Position numbers and translations under genes: made by a program
Part shown: positions 31,551 to 40,256 of the stretch, piece after piece
How positions within the stretch are numbered: position 1 is the first letter of the stretch
How the letters are laid out: the number at the start of each line of letters is the position of its first letter
Notes under the pieces: model-generated
Seen by the model: the letters and a program-made list of their open reading frames with translations, nothing else
Database searches by the model: none
Told to the model about the DNA's origin: nothing
Assembly (NCBI GenBank): GCA_937925475.1
Contig: CALEWH010000012.1
Coordinates: 1 to 46,729, forward strand
Reading direction: 5' to 3'
Length of the DNA stretch: 46,729 bases
Source of the DNA: an uncultured Clostridia bacterium
GTDB taxonomy: Bacteria; Bacillota; Clostridia; Christensenellales; UBA1242

Positions 31551-32052
31551 TGTTTTGCTCCTTATCGTACTTTTTAGCATAAAACAAAAAGTATATAATG
31601 TAGAAAATACAGCCCACAGTGATTGCCATATCTGCAACATTAAACACAGGGAAATTTATAAAATCAGCTGAGATAAAATCGCGCACTCTATAATCACAAG
31701 CAAATCTGTCCACGCAGTTTCCTATTGCGCCTGCGATTATCAAGGCAAAGCCCGCTATATTGAAAAAGTTTTTATTTGCATTAAACACATCAAATGCCAT
31801 AATCCCCACTATCAACACGATGCTAAGGATTGCAATAATCTTGCCCTTGCCCGCAAACATACTCCACGCGACACCATCGTTTTCACAATAGGAAAAAGAC
31901 AAAACACCCTTTATAAGCGTTATGTCTTCGCCACCTTGCTCATAGTGTCTTTGCATAAGATACTTGCTCACTAGGTCAAGTGTTAGCACGCATACTATGA
32001 CAACAAGTTTTATGATTATTAACTTGTAATTTTCTTTCAAGTATTTTTTCAT
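31531..32052 (-). CDS. lspA: Lipoprotein signal peptidase
   Basis: 173 residues with four transmembrane helices. Family motifs: DLVSKY, the NDGVAWSMF segment (usually NxGAAFG), GAIGNCVDRF (catalytic Asp) and FPVFNVADMAIT (second catalytic Asp). It cleaves prolipoproteins in the membrane. ATG 32052 chosen; no strong SD is visible, and an in-frame TTG lies further upstream. Confidence 0.93.
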   Translation of the reverse strand: MKKYLKENYKLIIIKLVVIVCVLTLDLVSKYLMQRHYEQGGEDITLIKGVLSFSYCENDGVAWSMFAGKGKIIAILSIVLIVGIMAFDVFNANKNFFNIAGFALIIAGAIGNCVDRFACDYRVRDFISADFINFPVFNVADMAITVGCIFYIIYFLFYAKKYDKEQNNGQNSK

Positions 32053-32098
32053 ACTTATATGATACAACAATTATCAACATTTAGACAAATGTAAAACA

Positions 32099-32902
32099 TC
32101 ATTTTAGCCCATTTCTTAGGTCAAAACTTACTCGCAATATATCAATAAACGCGTATTTTACAAGATTTAGGTTGTTTTCTGTCGTCAACATTTGATTCGT
32201 GAGAAGTTCGAGAATGTCTTCAATGCTTTGAAGTGCATTGTATATAAGTGTAAGGTTTTCGCTATTGTACTTTATGTTTAGTAGGTCTATCTGGTTTTTG
32301 TTTGCTATCACTTTGCTTTTAAGACTATTGGATTTTGCACTAACCGCTATATTTGATATATTGCCCGTATCATAGTCGATGCTTATTTTGTATAGTTCTT
32401 CAAAGGTCAAATTACAAAACTCGACTATGTCTTTTATTTTTAGTTGTTCTTTTTTTGAGATGTCTTCAATCGTAAACTTGCACTTTTTTAGAGTTATGTC
32501 ATACACACTCGCCTTGTAGTTTTCGGATAAATTGTTGACAACTTTTTCGCAGTCAACTTCATTGAGATACACCGACCCCAAAACCACATATTTACTGCCA
32601 TCTTGCCACACATAGCCACCGCCACCCGCTTGGCTCACGATGTTTGCAGTGGTCTTGGCGTCGTTTAGGTCAGTGTACTCACCCATCTTTATGCCATAGT
32701 ATATTTCTTTTTTGACCTTAACTTTGTCGCGCTGACCAAATATATGTAGGTTTAGGTTTCCCACCATCGCACCAGCAAAAACCTGACCAAATGAAATTGC
32801 GACCACCAACACAAAAACGAAATAGAACAATCGCCTAAGAGTTTTTGAAACACGCCCGCGTCTTTTAATGTATTTTACATCATTGCCATATTTTTTTGTC
32901 AT
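32099..32902 (-). CDS. Membrane-anchored SPOR-domain-like protein
   Basis: 267 residues. Basic cytoplasmic start (KYIKRRGRVSKTLRR), one transmembrane helix at about 24-46, then YGIKMGEYTDLNDAKTTANIVSQAGGGGYVWQDGSKYVVLGSVYLNEVDCEKVVNNL, the strand-helix-strand pattern of SPOR peptidoglycan-binding domains, and a helical C-terminal part. Likely binds denuded glycan at septa or in the spore; inferred. Upstream of lspA-rluD in the same direction. Confidence 0.7.
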   Translation of the reverse strand: MTKKYGNDVKYIKRRGRVSKTLRRLFYFVFVLVVAISFGQVFAGAMVGNLNLHIFGQRDKVKVKKEIYYGIKMGEYTDLNDAKTTANIVSQAGGGGYVWQDGSKYVVLGSVYLNEVDCEKVVNNLSENYKASVYDITLKKCKFTIEDISKKEQLKIKDIVEFCNLTFEELYKISIDYDTGNISNIAVSAKSNSLKSKVIANKNQIDLLNIKYNSENLTLIYNALQSIEDILELLTNQMLTTENNLNLVKYAFIDILRVSFDLRNGLK

Positions 32903-32908
32903 AGAAAA

Positions 32909-32938
32909 TTGAAAACCTCGTCAAACACCTTTTATAAT
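32909..32938 (+). promoter_or_regulatory. Promoter of groES-groEL
   Basis: TTGAAA (32909-32914), 18-base spacer, TATAAT (32933-32938), leaving a leader of about 75 bases. No CIRCE element (TTAGCACTC-N9-GAGTGCTAA) is present. TCAAAC / GTTTGA arms (32921-32926, 32949-32954) flank the -10 region. Confidence 0.65.
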
Positions 32939-32959
32939 TTATATGTGGTTTGAAAACAA
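32931..32959 (-). promoter_or_regulatory. Divergent promoter of the SPOR gene
   Basis: Minus strand TTGTTT (32959-32954), 17 bases, TATAAA (32936-32931). Its -10 occupies the same bases as the groES -10 on the other strand. Confidence 0.5.
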
Positions 32960-33021
32960 ATTATAATAAACTTATTTACACAAAAACGCATATACAATGT
33001 AGATAAGATGCAGGAGGAAAA

Positions 33022-33294
33022 ATGGAAATAAAACCTATTTATGACAGGGTTTTGCTACGCCCCGTCAAGAAAACAAATTCGCTTGGGCTCATTCTTCCCG
33101 AAGACGAAAACAAATCCACTCTTATGGAAGTTGTTGCGCTCGGCACAAGCCCAAATGGTTTTGAAGTAAAGGTGGGCGACAAAGTACTGATAAACTCGTT
33201 TTCGGGGTTTAACTGGACACTCGAAGACCAAAACTTTGTGCTCGTAAAACAAACTGACATTTTAGCGGTCGTAAAGGAGAACAACAATGACTAA
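33022..33294 (+). CDS. groES: Co-chaperonin GroES, divergent mobile loop
   Basis: 90 residues, GroES fold: PIYDRVLLRPVKKT at the start and DKVLINSFSGFNW later, ending DILAVVKE. The mobile loop reads NSLGLILPEDE, where most GroES have GGIVL; the hydrophobic tripeptide that contacts GroEL is thus LIL. SD GGAGG before ATG 33022. Overlaps groEL by 8 bases. Confidence 0.93.
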   Translation: MEIKPIYDRVLLRPVKKTNSLGLILPEDENKSTLMEVVALGTSPNGFEVKVGDKVLINSFSGFNWTLEDQNFVLVKQTDILAVVKENNND

Positions 33295-34888
33295 GAAAAA
33301 AATACTATGTGGATTTGAAGCCACTAAAGCACTGGAAAAAGGTGTCGACACACTCGCAAAAGCCGTCAAACTAACCCTTGGGCCAAAAGGAAGAAATGTT
33401 GTGCTAGATAGACCATACTCCACTCCACTAATCACAAACGATGGTGTGACAATCGCAAAAGAAATTATGCTAAGTGACCCATTTGAAAATGTAGGAGCGA
33501 GCATAATAAAAGAAGTTAGTATCAAGACAAACGACATCGCAGGTGACGGCACAACAACAGCGTGTGTACTTGCGCAAGGTCTAATAAAGGAAGGCATCAA
33601 AAACTGCACCGCGGGAGCAAACCCGATTATGATAAACAAGGGCATAAAAAAGGCCACCCAAGCATGTGTAGCAAAACTAAAAGAGATGTCAAAACCTATC
33701 ACCACCAGCAAAGAGATATATAATGTAGCGTCAATTAGTGCAGGTGACGAAGAAGTCGGCAAACTCATAGCCGAAGGATTTGAGAAGGTGGGCAAAAACG
33801 GCGTACTTACAGTAGAAGACAGCAAAACTATGCGCACATATTTGCAAGTAGTTGAAGGCATCGAATGGGATAAGGGATATTTGTCACCATATATGGCAAA
33901 CGATATGGAAAAAATGATATGTGTTTTGAGTGACCCAGGCATTTTGATTACAGACAAGAAAATCACAAACATAAACGAAATCTTGTCAATACTCGAATAC
34001 TCATCGTCAAATGGCACACCGCTACTTATAATCGCCGAAGACTACGAAAGCGAAGTGCTAAACACGCTTGTTTTAAACAAACTAAGGGGACTGCTTAATG
34101 TTGTTGCTGTAAAAGCACCAGCATTTGGTGATAGACGAAAAGCCTATCTAGAAGACATCGCAACTCTTACAGGCGGAACTTACATATCCAGCGAAAATGG
34201 AACAAATCTAAAAGACGCTGACTACACATTTTTAGGTCACACAAAGAGTGCTAAAATAACAAAGGACACCACCCTACTTACAGGGGGTTTGGGCGACCCT
34301 AAAAAGATTGAAGCACGCATCAAATTGGTCAAAGCGCAAGTTGACGAATGTGACAATGACTTTGACAGAGAAAGCCTAAAAGAGCGCCTTGCAAAACTAT
34401 CAGGTGGCATTGGCGTGATTTATGTAGGGAGCAGTACAGAAGTCGAAATGCAAGAGAAAAAACTCCGCATCGAAGACGCAATCAGTGCAACAAAAAGTGC
34501 GCTTGAAGAAGGCGTTGTGATAGGTGGTGGATGTGCACTTATAAAAACATTAGACTCGCTCAGTGCTCTATCATCTACTCTATCAGGCGACGAAAAAACA
34601 GGTGTAGAGATAGTACAAAAAGCCATAAAACAACCTTTGATTATCATTTCGCAAAACTCAGGATTAGACTCAGGAGTTGTGATAGAAAAGGTTTTGTCCA
34701 TTAAGGACGATAAAAATTACGGGCTCAATGCTCTTACAAATGAATATGGGGATATGTACAAAATGGGAATTGTCGACCCCACAAAAGTCACACGCACAGC
34801 ACTTGAAAACGCAACAAGTGTCGCTTGCACACTTCTTACTACTGACTGCATTGTATGTGACGATGACAGCGAAAAAATACAAAAATAA
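33287..34888 (+). CDS. groEL: Chaperonin GroEL without the GGM tail
   Basis: 533 residues. Conserved ATPase residues: KLTLGPKGRNVVLD, TNDGVTIAKEI (Asp for hydrolysis), AGDGTTTACVLAQ, and RIEDAISATKSALEEGVVIGGG (Asp of the intermediate domain). Several normally invariant stretches are changed (GGGCALIKTLDSL, IVDPTKVTRTALENATSVACTLLTTDCIVCDD), and the protein ends in a charged DDDSEKIQK instead of Gly-Gly-Met repeats. It is the only chaperonin in the window, and a second copy elsewhere is possible. Translationally coupled to groES. Confidence 0.93.
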   Translation: MTKKKILCGFEATKALEKGVDTLAKAVKLTLGPKGRNVVLDRPYSTPLITNDGVTIAKEIMLSDPFENVGASIIKEVSIKTNDIAGDGTTTACVLAQGLIKEGIKNCTAGANPIMINKGIKKATQACVAKLKEMSKPITTSKEIYNVASISAGDEEVGKLIAEGFEKVGKNGVLTVEDSKTMRTYLQVVEGIEWDKGYLSPYMANDMEKMICVLSDPGILITDKKITNINEILSILEYSSSNGTPLLIIAEDYESEVLNTLVLNKLRGLLNVVAVKAPAFGDRRKAYLEDIATLTGGTYISSENGTNLKDADYTFLGHTKSAKITKDTTLLTGGLGDPKKIEARIKLVKAQVDECDNDFDRESLKERLAKLSGGIGVIYVGSSTEVEMQEKKLRIEDAISATKSALEEGVVIGGGCALIKTLDSLSALSSTLSGDEKTGVEIVQKAIKQPLIIISQNSGLDSGVVIEKVLSIKDDKNYGLNALTNEYGDMYKMGIVDPTKVTRTALENATSVACTLLTTDCIVCDDDSEKIQK

Positions 34889-34892
34889 CACT

Positions 34893-34913
34893 ACTATGCA
34901 AAGTATTATGCAA
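34893..34913 (+). repeat. Tandem TACTATGCAAA repeat after groEL
   Basis: TACTATGCAAAGTATTATGCAAA directly after the groEL stop, matching the minus-strand repeat after spoVD (15437-15459) except for one base in the second unit. Confidence 0.5.
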
Positions 34914-34918
34914 ACACA

Positions 34919-34946
34919 AAAAAAGCACGCAAATGCGTGCTTTTTT
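34919..34946. terminator. Bidirectional terminator between groEL and the rluA-type gene
   Basis: 12-bp stem AAAAAAGCACGC (34919-34930) / GCGTGCTTTTTT (34935-34946), loop AAAT. Serves the convergent genes on both strands. Confidence 0.92.
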
Positions 34947-34952
34947 GTTTTT

Positions 34953-35639
34953 TTAAAGACCCTTAAATGAAAAATCTTTCCAAGGGATAGACTTTTCGTC
35001 AGGATATGATTTGAATGTCATAAGTTCTTTTGTAGTAGGATGTGAAAATTTTAATTGATAACACCAAAGGGCAAGATTGTATCCTTTTGGCATATTTTCA
35101 CCACCATATTTCATATCGCCAAATACTGGACATTTTATGTGTCTAAATTGCACCCTTATTTGATGTGACCTGCCAGTAAGCAAATTGACTTTTATAAGTG
35201 CATACTTATCTAGATGTGTATCCATCACTTCATAATCAAGCACTGCTTCTTTTGCGCCAGTAGTAAGCATAGGCACAACATCTACCCTATTTTGTCTTTC
35301 GTTTTTTAGTAGGTAGTTTGTAAGACGATTTTTGTTTTCTTTTGGGATTCCCATTGTGACAGTAAGATAAGTTTTTTCGAGATTGTGATTTCGGATTTGG
35401 TCGCTTAGTCTTGACGCAGCCTTGCTAGTTTTTGCAAAAACCATAAGTCCGCCTGTCGGTCTATCTAGTCTATGGACAAGCCCAACATAAACATTGCCTG
35501 GCTTATTATACTTTTCTTTGATATAATCCTTAACCATATTTAGCATATCTTTATCACCTGTCCCGTCTTCTTGCGATGGCACATTTTGCGGTTTTTCAAC
35601 GACAATGATGTGATTGTCTTCATATAGTACTCTTATCAT
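34953..35639 (-). CDS. RluA-family pseudouridine synthase
   Basis: 228 residues, no S4 domain. Catalytic HRLDRPTGGLMVFAKT, KTYLTVTMG, TGRSHQIRVQF. Short RluA-type enzymes of this sort often act on tRNA or 23S rRNA; the target is not known. It starts 7 bases after ileS with SD TGAGGT, so it is under the ileS T-box. Confidence 0.9.
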   Translation of the reverse strand: MIRVLYEDNHIIVVEKPQNVPSQEDGTGDKDMLNMVKDYIKEKYNKPGNVYVGLVHRLDRPTGGLMVFAKTSKAASRLSDQIRNHNLEKTYLTVTMGIPKENKNRLTNYLLKNERQNRVDVVPMLTTGAKEAVLDYEVMDTHLDKYALIKVNLLTGRSHQIRVQFRHIKCPVFGDMKYGGENMPKGYNLALWCYQLKFSHPTTKELMTFKSYPDEKSIPWKDFSFKGL

Positions 35640-35646
35640 ATTTACC

Positions 35647-38600
35647 TCAAACTGTTTTTAGCGATATTGTGACTTTTGCTCCGTCACCTATTTCTACTTC
35701 ACGCTCTATTTCAGCGTCAAACTTGCTGGTGTTGTACTCTACTGCAAGTACTTCGGCTTTTATCTTTTCACTATTATCTTCCAAAACCTTTTTAATGTTT
35801 TTGTCATTTGTAGTGATATTTAGTTTTACACGCGCTTCAATATTGAAATCAGCTTCTTTTCTTAATATTTGCGCATTTCTTATTATCTCGCGTAGCAAAC
35901 CTTCATTTACTAGTTCGGGAGTAAGTGTAGTGTCGATGACTACTGTTATTTCGTCTTCTTTGCCCACTACAAAATGGCTCTTTGGTCGGCTGTTTTTCAC
36001 AAACAAACTGCTATCAAGCACACCCCAAGGAAGTACTTCTACTTTACCTTTGTTGTAACCTTCGACATATCCCGCCATTTCTTTTTCATTTGCGTTTTCC
36101 AATGTCGATTTCAATTTTTGAACATCGCCTTTTAGCACTGCTCCTGCCGACTTAAAGTTTACACCTAGATAGTAGTCGTTAAACTCACTTATATTGTCAC
36201 TTACGACCATCTCTTTAATGTTTAACTCGTCCTTAATCAAGTCTTGGAAAAGTCTTACTGTGTCAAGAGTTTTTGTGTTTTCACTAAGCACATATGCCTT
36301 TGACAAAGGTTGTTTTACTTTTAGTGAGTTTTCATTTCTTAGTCTGCCACCTATACTTGTTATGCTCTTTACAAGTTTGACATATTCGTCATACTCTTTA
36401 AAGTCGAAAGGTAGTTTTCTCACCCATCCGTCTTCAAAAATGCTTTCTACACTATTTTTCTCTACTTCACGCACAAGGTTTTGCCATATATGCTCGGCAA
36501 GGAATGGCATAATTGGCGCCATAACCCCAACCACCGCTTTTAGTGCATGATACAATGTCCAGTACGCCACCAACTTGTCTTCGTTGTCTTCGCTCTTCCA
36601 AAATCTGCGTCTGTTTGCACGGATATAGAAGTTTGTAATATCGTCAATAAGGACTTCAAAATCACGAGTAACATTGTAAAATCTTTGGTGTTTGTAATTT
36701 TCATCGCTGTTTTCTATAAATGTATTTATCGCCTGAACAAGCCACTTGTCTGTAACATCAAGGTCGCTCTCTTTTGGCATAAACCCGTCAATTTGTGGAT
36801 TGTCGATGTTTAGATATGTGTTTAAGAAAATATATGCGTTCCATAGTCCTAGTATTTTGCGTCGATTTTCGTCACAAATACCCATGCCAAAGCGTGTGTC
36901 ATTCAACATATTGTTTGATGCAAAAATGTATCTAATAAGGTCAGCACCTGTGGTCTTTACAAGGTCGTTGAAACTTATATTATTAGGGCCGGACTTAGAA
37001 AATTTGCTTCCATCTTCCGCTACAAGCATTGCAAATCCTATAACTTTCTTATATGGCGCAACGCCTTCTAGCACGATACTCATAAATAATTGAGCATAAA
37101 ACCAAAGCCTAATTTGTTCTTTCATCTCAATTACACAATCCGAAGGGAAGTTTTTCTTCCAAAACTCTTTATCTTCAAAATATTTTTTGGTGGAGAACGG
37201 AGTAATGCCCGCATCAAGCCAACAATCCCCTACTTCTGCCACACGACTTACTTTTTCACCGCAATTTGGGCATTTGATTTTTATATCGTCAATATATGGA
37301 CGATGCAAGTGTGGAAGCGCTTCGACTTCGCTCTTGCTCGACAATTTTTTAAGTTCGTCAAGACTGCCCACAACAGTCAACTTGCCACAATGTTCACAGC
37401 GATAGAAAGGCAATGGAAGTCCATAAACTCTCTTTCTGGAAATGTTCCAGTCGCCCATGTTTGTAAGCCAGTCAAGCATACGCTTTTTCATAAACTCAGG
37501 TTGCCACTCAACAGTGTCGACCGATTTGATAAGCGCATCGCGCACTGTATCAACTTTCAAATACCACTCCTTAGAAAGTCTAAATATAAGTGGATTTTTA
37601 CAACGCCAGCAAACTGGATATCTATGAGTGTACTTGTGTGTGTAGTACAATTTGTTTCTCTTTTTAAGTTCGGCAAAAACCTCGTCCGCTACTTCGACAG
37701 TGTTTTTGCCACTGAAAAAGCCAAAGTTTTTGAAGAAAATGCCATTTTCGTCTACTGGGCAAACCTTTGGAAGTCCAAGTTTTTCGCCAAGTTCGAAGTC
37801 TTCTGCACCACAACCAGGGGCAATGTGCACAGCACCACTACCTTCGGTCGCATCTACCATATCCCATGCGACAATTTTGTGCTCAAATTTTTGTTCGTCA
37901 AGCTCAGGAAAACATGTCTCATATGTTAGCCCTACAAGTTCGCTTCCCTTGACTTCTTTCAATATGCTTTTTATGTCGTCTTTTAGCACCTTTTTGGCAT
38001 CTTTGCATAGTACTATTTTTCGATCCGAACTCTTAACTTCGCAGACTATATAGTTTAGGTCTGGATTGACTGCTATTGCCACATTGCTCGATAGTGTCCA
38101 AGGAGTAGTTGTCCATACAAGCATATCCATATCAGTGTCCTTGATTGGAAGGTGGAAAAACACTGCTGTGTGTTCCATATCTTTATAACTATCTGCTAGT
38201 TCGTGTTCGCTCAATGATGTTCCGCAATGACTGCACCATGGCATTGGACGATACTTCTCAATAAGCATCCCTTTCTCATAACATTTTTTCAAAAAGTACC
38301 AGATATATGTTATGTTTGTATCACTGTTTGTAAAGTACGAGTTGTCCCAGTTCATCCATTGGCCAAGGCGTTTTGATTGGTCACTAATCACACCAGCAAA
38401 GTGTTTTACTCTTGAAATACACGCTTCGGTAAACTTGTCCATTCCGTATTTCAAAACATCGCGTTTGTCTTTAAGGCCAAGTTCTTTCTCCACACCTACT
38501 TCAACCCACAATCCTTGTGCGTCAAAACCATTTTGATAGTGACAATCACAACCATTTAGCGCGTTGTATCTAAGCATAATATCTTTAAGCGACCTATTCC

Positions 38601-38778
38601 ACGCATGGTGAAGTTTCATTTCGTTGTTTGCAGTGATTGGACCGTCAAGAAATGCAAAATACTTGCCTGTATGCTTGTTTTTTTCTTTTACCTTTTCAAA
38701 AATCTTGTTTGCGTCCCAAAACTTTAATACTTCTTCTTCCATTGCAGGAAAATTGGGTTTTGTACTTTCTTTTTTCAT
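35647..38778 (-). CDS. ileS: Isoleucyl-tRNA synthetase, HHAW-type signature
   Basis: 1043 residues. Class I synthetase: LDGPITANNEMKLHHAWNR, where HIGH is replaced by a LHHAW form (residues 55-60) seen in one IleRS subfamily; GFDAQGLWVEV; editing domain with WTTTPWTLSSNVA; zinc-type pairs CEHCG and CPNCG in an insert; KMSKS loop as KFSKSGPN; anticodon-binding C-terminal domain. ATG 38778 has SD AGGAGG; the frame stays open to 38805 without SD. Controlled by the T-box leader. This subfamily differs from the E. coli-type enzyme and could differ in mupirocin sensitivity (inference). Confidence 0.95.
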   Translation of the reverse strand: MKKESTKPNFPAMEEEVLKFWDANKIFEKVKEKNKHTGKYFAFLDGPITANNEMKLHHAWNRSLKDIMLRYNALNGCDCHYQNGFDAQGLWVEVGVEKELGLKDKRDVLKYGMDKFTEACISRVKHFAGVISDQSKRLGQWMNWDNSYFTNSDTNITYIWYFLKKCYEKGMLIEKYRPMPWCSHCGTSLSEHELADSYKDMEHTAVFFHLPIKDTDMDMLVWTTTPWTLSSNVAIAVNPDLNYIVCEVKSSDRKIVLCKDAKKVLKDDIKSILKEVKGSELVGLTYETCFPELDEQKFEHKIVAWDMVDATEGSGAVHIAPGCGAEDFELGEKLGLPKVCPVDENGIFFKNFGFFSGKNTVEVADEVFAELKKRNKLYYTHKYTHRYPVCWRCKNPLIFRLSKEWYLKVDTVRDALIKSVDTVEWQPEFMKKRMLDWLTNMGDWNISRKRVYGLPLPFYRCEHCGKLTVVGSLDELKKLSSKSEVEALPHLHRPYIDDIKIKCPNCGEKVSRVAEVGDCWLDAGITPFSTKKYFEDKEFWKKNFPSDCVIEMKEQIRLWFYAQLFMSIVLEGVAPYKKVIGFAMLVAEDGSKFSKSGPNNISFNDLVKTTGADLIRYIFASNNMLNDTRFGMGICDENRRKILGLWNAYIFLNTYLNIDNPQIDGFMPKESDLDVTDKWLVQAINTFIENSDENYKHQRFYNVTRDFEVLIDDITNFYIRANRRRFWKSEDNEDKLVAYWTLYHALKAVVGVMAPIMPFLAEHIWQNLVREVEKNSVESIFEDGWVRKLPFDFKEYDEYVKLVKSITSIGGRLRNENSLKVKQPLSKAYVLSENTKTLDTVRLFQDLIKDELNIKEMVVSDNISEFNDYYLGVNFKSAGAVLKGDVQKLKSTLENANEKEMAGYVEGYNKGKVEVLPWGVLDSSLFVKNSRPKSHFVVGKEDEITVVIDTTLTPELVNEGLLREIIRNAQILRKEADFNIEARVKLNITTNDKNIKKVLEDNSEKIKAEVLAVEYNTSKFDAEIEREVEIGDGAKVTISLKTV

Positions 38779-38794
38779 ATATCCTCCTAAAATA

Positions 38795-39022
38795 AAAATG
38801 CCCAAGCGTTATAAGAACACTTGGACAAGTATCAACCACTTATAACAGTATGCCATCACATACGACTCCTATAACGGGAAGTGCCCGACCCCACTTACTA
38901 ATTTCGGCAAGGTGGCTAAAAGGTGATACCAAACGACAAGTTTTGTAGGCTCACACCACCCGCCTACTCTCTGCAAAAACTTTTGTCTTTTGACGCGTCC
39001 TTTATCAAGGCCTTTATATTAA
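38795..39022 (-). promoter_or_regulatory. T-box riboswitch controlling ileS
   Basis: About 225-base leader. Stem I carries the AGAGAGTAGGCGG...TGAGCCTAC element (about 38945-38973) and a specifier region with the isoleucine codon ATC (38927-38925, in GGTATCACC). The T-box sequence AAGTGGTTGATAC (about 38841-38829) has TGGT to pair with the ACCA end of tRNA-Ile. The competing terminator is GTCCAAGTG (38826-38818) / CGCTTGGGC (38808-38800), followed by ATTTTTATTTT. Uncharged tRNA-Ile should allow read-through into ileS and the rluA-type gene. Confidence 0.88.
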
Positions 39023-39031
39023 ACTATTTAT

Positions 39032-39060
39032 ATTTTAATACAACACTATGATTTAGTCAA
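39032..39060 (-). promoter_or_regulatory. Promoter of the ileS T-box transcript
   Basis: Minus strand TTGACT (39060-39055), 17 bases, TAAAAT (39037-39032). Only 4 bases separate it from the CBS gene's stop. Confidence 0.8.
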
Positions 39061-39063
39061 GTG

Positions 39064-39789
39064 TTAGTCATAATCTTCAAGCACTTTGTTTATGTCTAGT
39101 ATGTCACCGACAGTAATTACGCCAATAGGGGTTTCGAGCAAACTTCCAGTCGGAGTAATAAGCACAATGCTCAATTTTCTATTTTCAGTAAACAGATTTA
39201 AAATCATATCAAGGGTTACGCTTTTATTGACAATAGTATAAAAATTGTCTTGTGCAAACTCTTTTACTACAATTTCAATAGGAGTTTCGAGATATCTATT
39301 GATATCCACCTTTTCATAAATTTTGTGTCCGATAGCTCTACCTATGCGAGCACTATTTGCAATACCTACTAGCATACCATCTTTATACACTGGCAAGTTT
39401 GAAAAACCTGTCTTATACATATATGCCAAAACATCTTTTAGTGGCAATGTATGATCGACACATTTTACATCTTTTACACAAACCGTGTCTATTGCAAGTG
39501 GTGGAGTTGTGATAAGTTTTGCTATTTTTTCGTACTCTTCTACAACTTCAATGTACGGCTCAGCAATAGCAACTTGGTCATTGCTATTATGCACAATGGC
39601 ATTTCTTAGTCTGCCATAATCCACAAGTTTTTCTTCATATTTTCTAACAATACTATTTGTACGAGCTGCGCGTCTTACTGCCTCAGTATAACTAAGACTG
39701 CGTTTCATCTCGCCTTGCATTCTAAGTGCAAGGTCAATAGTGTTGTACGCTTTAATAAAACGACTCGCATTACTACTGTTGTTTGGCAT
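39064..39789 (-). CDS. CBS-domain protein
   Basis: 241 residues. A helical N-terminal part (RFIKAYNTIDLALRMQGEMKRSLSYTEAVRRAARTNSIVRKYEEKLVDYGRLRNAIVHN) with a HEPN-like R(N)AIVHN end, then two CBS motifs at about 105-225 (PLKDVLAYMYKTGFSNLPVYKDGMLVGIAN and TLDMILNLFTENRKLSIVLITPTGSLLETPIGVITVGDIL). CBS pairs bind adenine nucleotides; the partner is unknown. ATG 39789 has SD GAGG; the frame continues upstream past the promoter and is not the true start. Confidence 0.82.
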   Translation of the reverse strand: MPNNSSNASRFIKAYNTIDLALRMQGEMKRSLSYTEAVRRAARTNSIVRKYEEKLVDYGRLRNAIVHNSNDQVAIAEPYIEVVEEYEKIAKLITTPPLAIDTVCVKDVKCVDHTLPLKDVLAYMYKTGFSNLPVYKDGMLVGIANSARIGRAIGHKIYEKVDINRYLETPIEIVVKEFAQDNFYTIVNKSVTLDMILNLFTENRKLSIVLITPTGSLLETPIGVITVGDILDINKVLEDYD

Positions 39790-39814
39790 AAATGTATCCT
39801 CAAATATTTTTGTT

Positions 39815-39842
39815 ATTCTAACACATTTTGATTTGTAATCAA
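39815..39842 (-). promoter_or_regulatory. Promoter of the CBS gene
   Basis: Minus strand TTGATT (39842-39837), 16 bases, TAGAAT (39820-39815), TG extension. It supports the start at 39789. Confidence 0.6.
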
Positions 39843-39944
39843 AACTAATATTGTAAGTTTTGATATTTTTATCCAAATGCTTTTTTACAAGATATTAATA
39901 TTTGTCGAAAATTGTGACTAGCAGAACCAAACTTAATCAAACCA

Positions 39945-39973
39945 TTGACAAAATCCAATATCTGTGCTATCAT
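39945..39973 (+). promoter_or_regulatory. Promoter of the SRP RNA gene
   Basis: TTGACA (39945-39950), 17 bases, TATCAT (39968-39973) with TG extension (TGCTATCAT). Start at about 39980. Confidence 0.85.
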
Positions 39974-39980
39974 AATTAAA

Positions 39981-40245
39981 CCATACTAGGTGGGGAGTTA
40001 GCGGTGCCCTATTCCTGAAACCCGCTATATGCAGGGCCGAATGCCATTCTCGGTGAAACGGTGGGTATGTACAATTTGTAACGACAATGTTGAGTTTAAG
40101 GTCTTATGCAATGTTGTGCTTTGAATCATGTCAGGGGCGGAAGTCAGCAGCATTAAGAGGATTTCAATGTGTGCCATAAGGTTGCTTTGGAGGAGTTGTT
40201 TTTACACATTTGCATATTTGCACGCCATCAAAAATGGATGTATGG
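39981..40245 (+). ncRNA. ffs: Large signal recognition particle RNA (scRNA type)
   Basis: About 265 bases. The 5' part TACTAGGTGGGGAG and TAGCGGTGCCCT (Alu domain) matches Gram-positive scRNA, and domain IV is TGTCAGGGGCGGAAGTCAGCAGC with the GGAA tetraloop and AGCAGC side. Ends CCATAC (39981-39986) and GTATGG (40240-40245) pair perfectly. It scaffolds Ffh and, in Firmicutes, the Alu part. Domain IV differs from the usual TCCGGAAGGA stem but keeps pairing. Own consensus promoter; T run follows directly. Confidence 0.9.
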
Positions 40246-40256
40246 TTTTTTTGATT

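Noticed and set aside
32903..33021. CIRCE or CtsR operator ahead of groES
   Set aside because: No TTAGCACTC/GAGTGCTAA pair. Single GTCAAA-like half-sites exist but not as the tandem heptads that CtsR needs.
33262..34017. Minus-strand frame opposite groEL
   Set aside because: Antisense to a conserved chaperonin gene; low-complexity product and no start signal.
37090..37929. Long plus-strand frame inside ileS
   Set aside because: Fully within the well-supported ileS gene, no SD, no recognisable domain.
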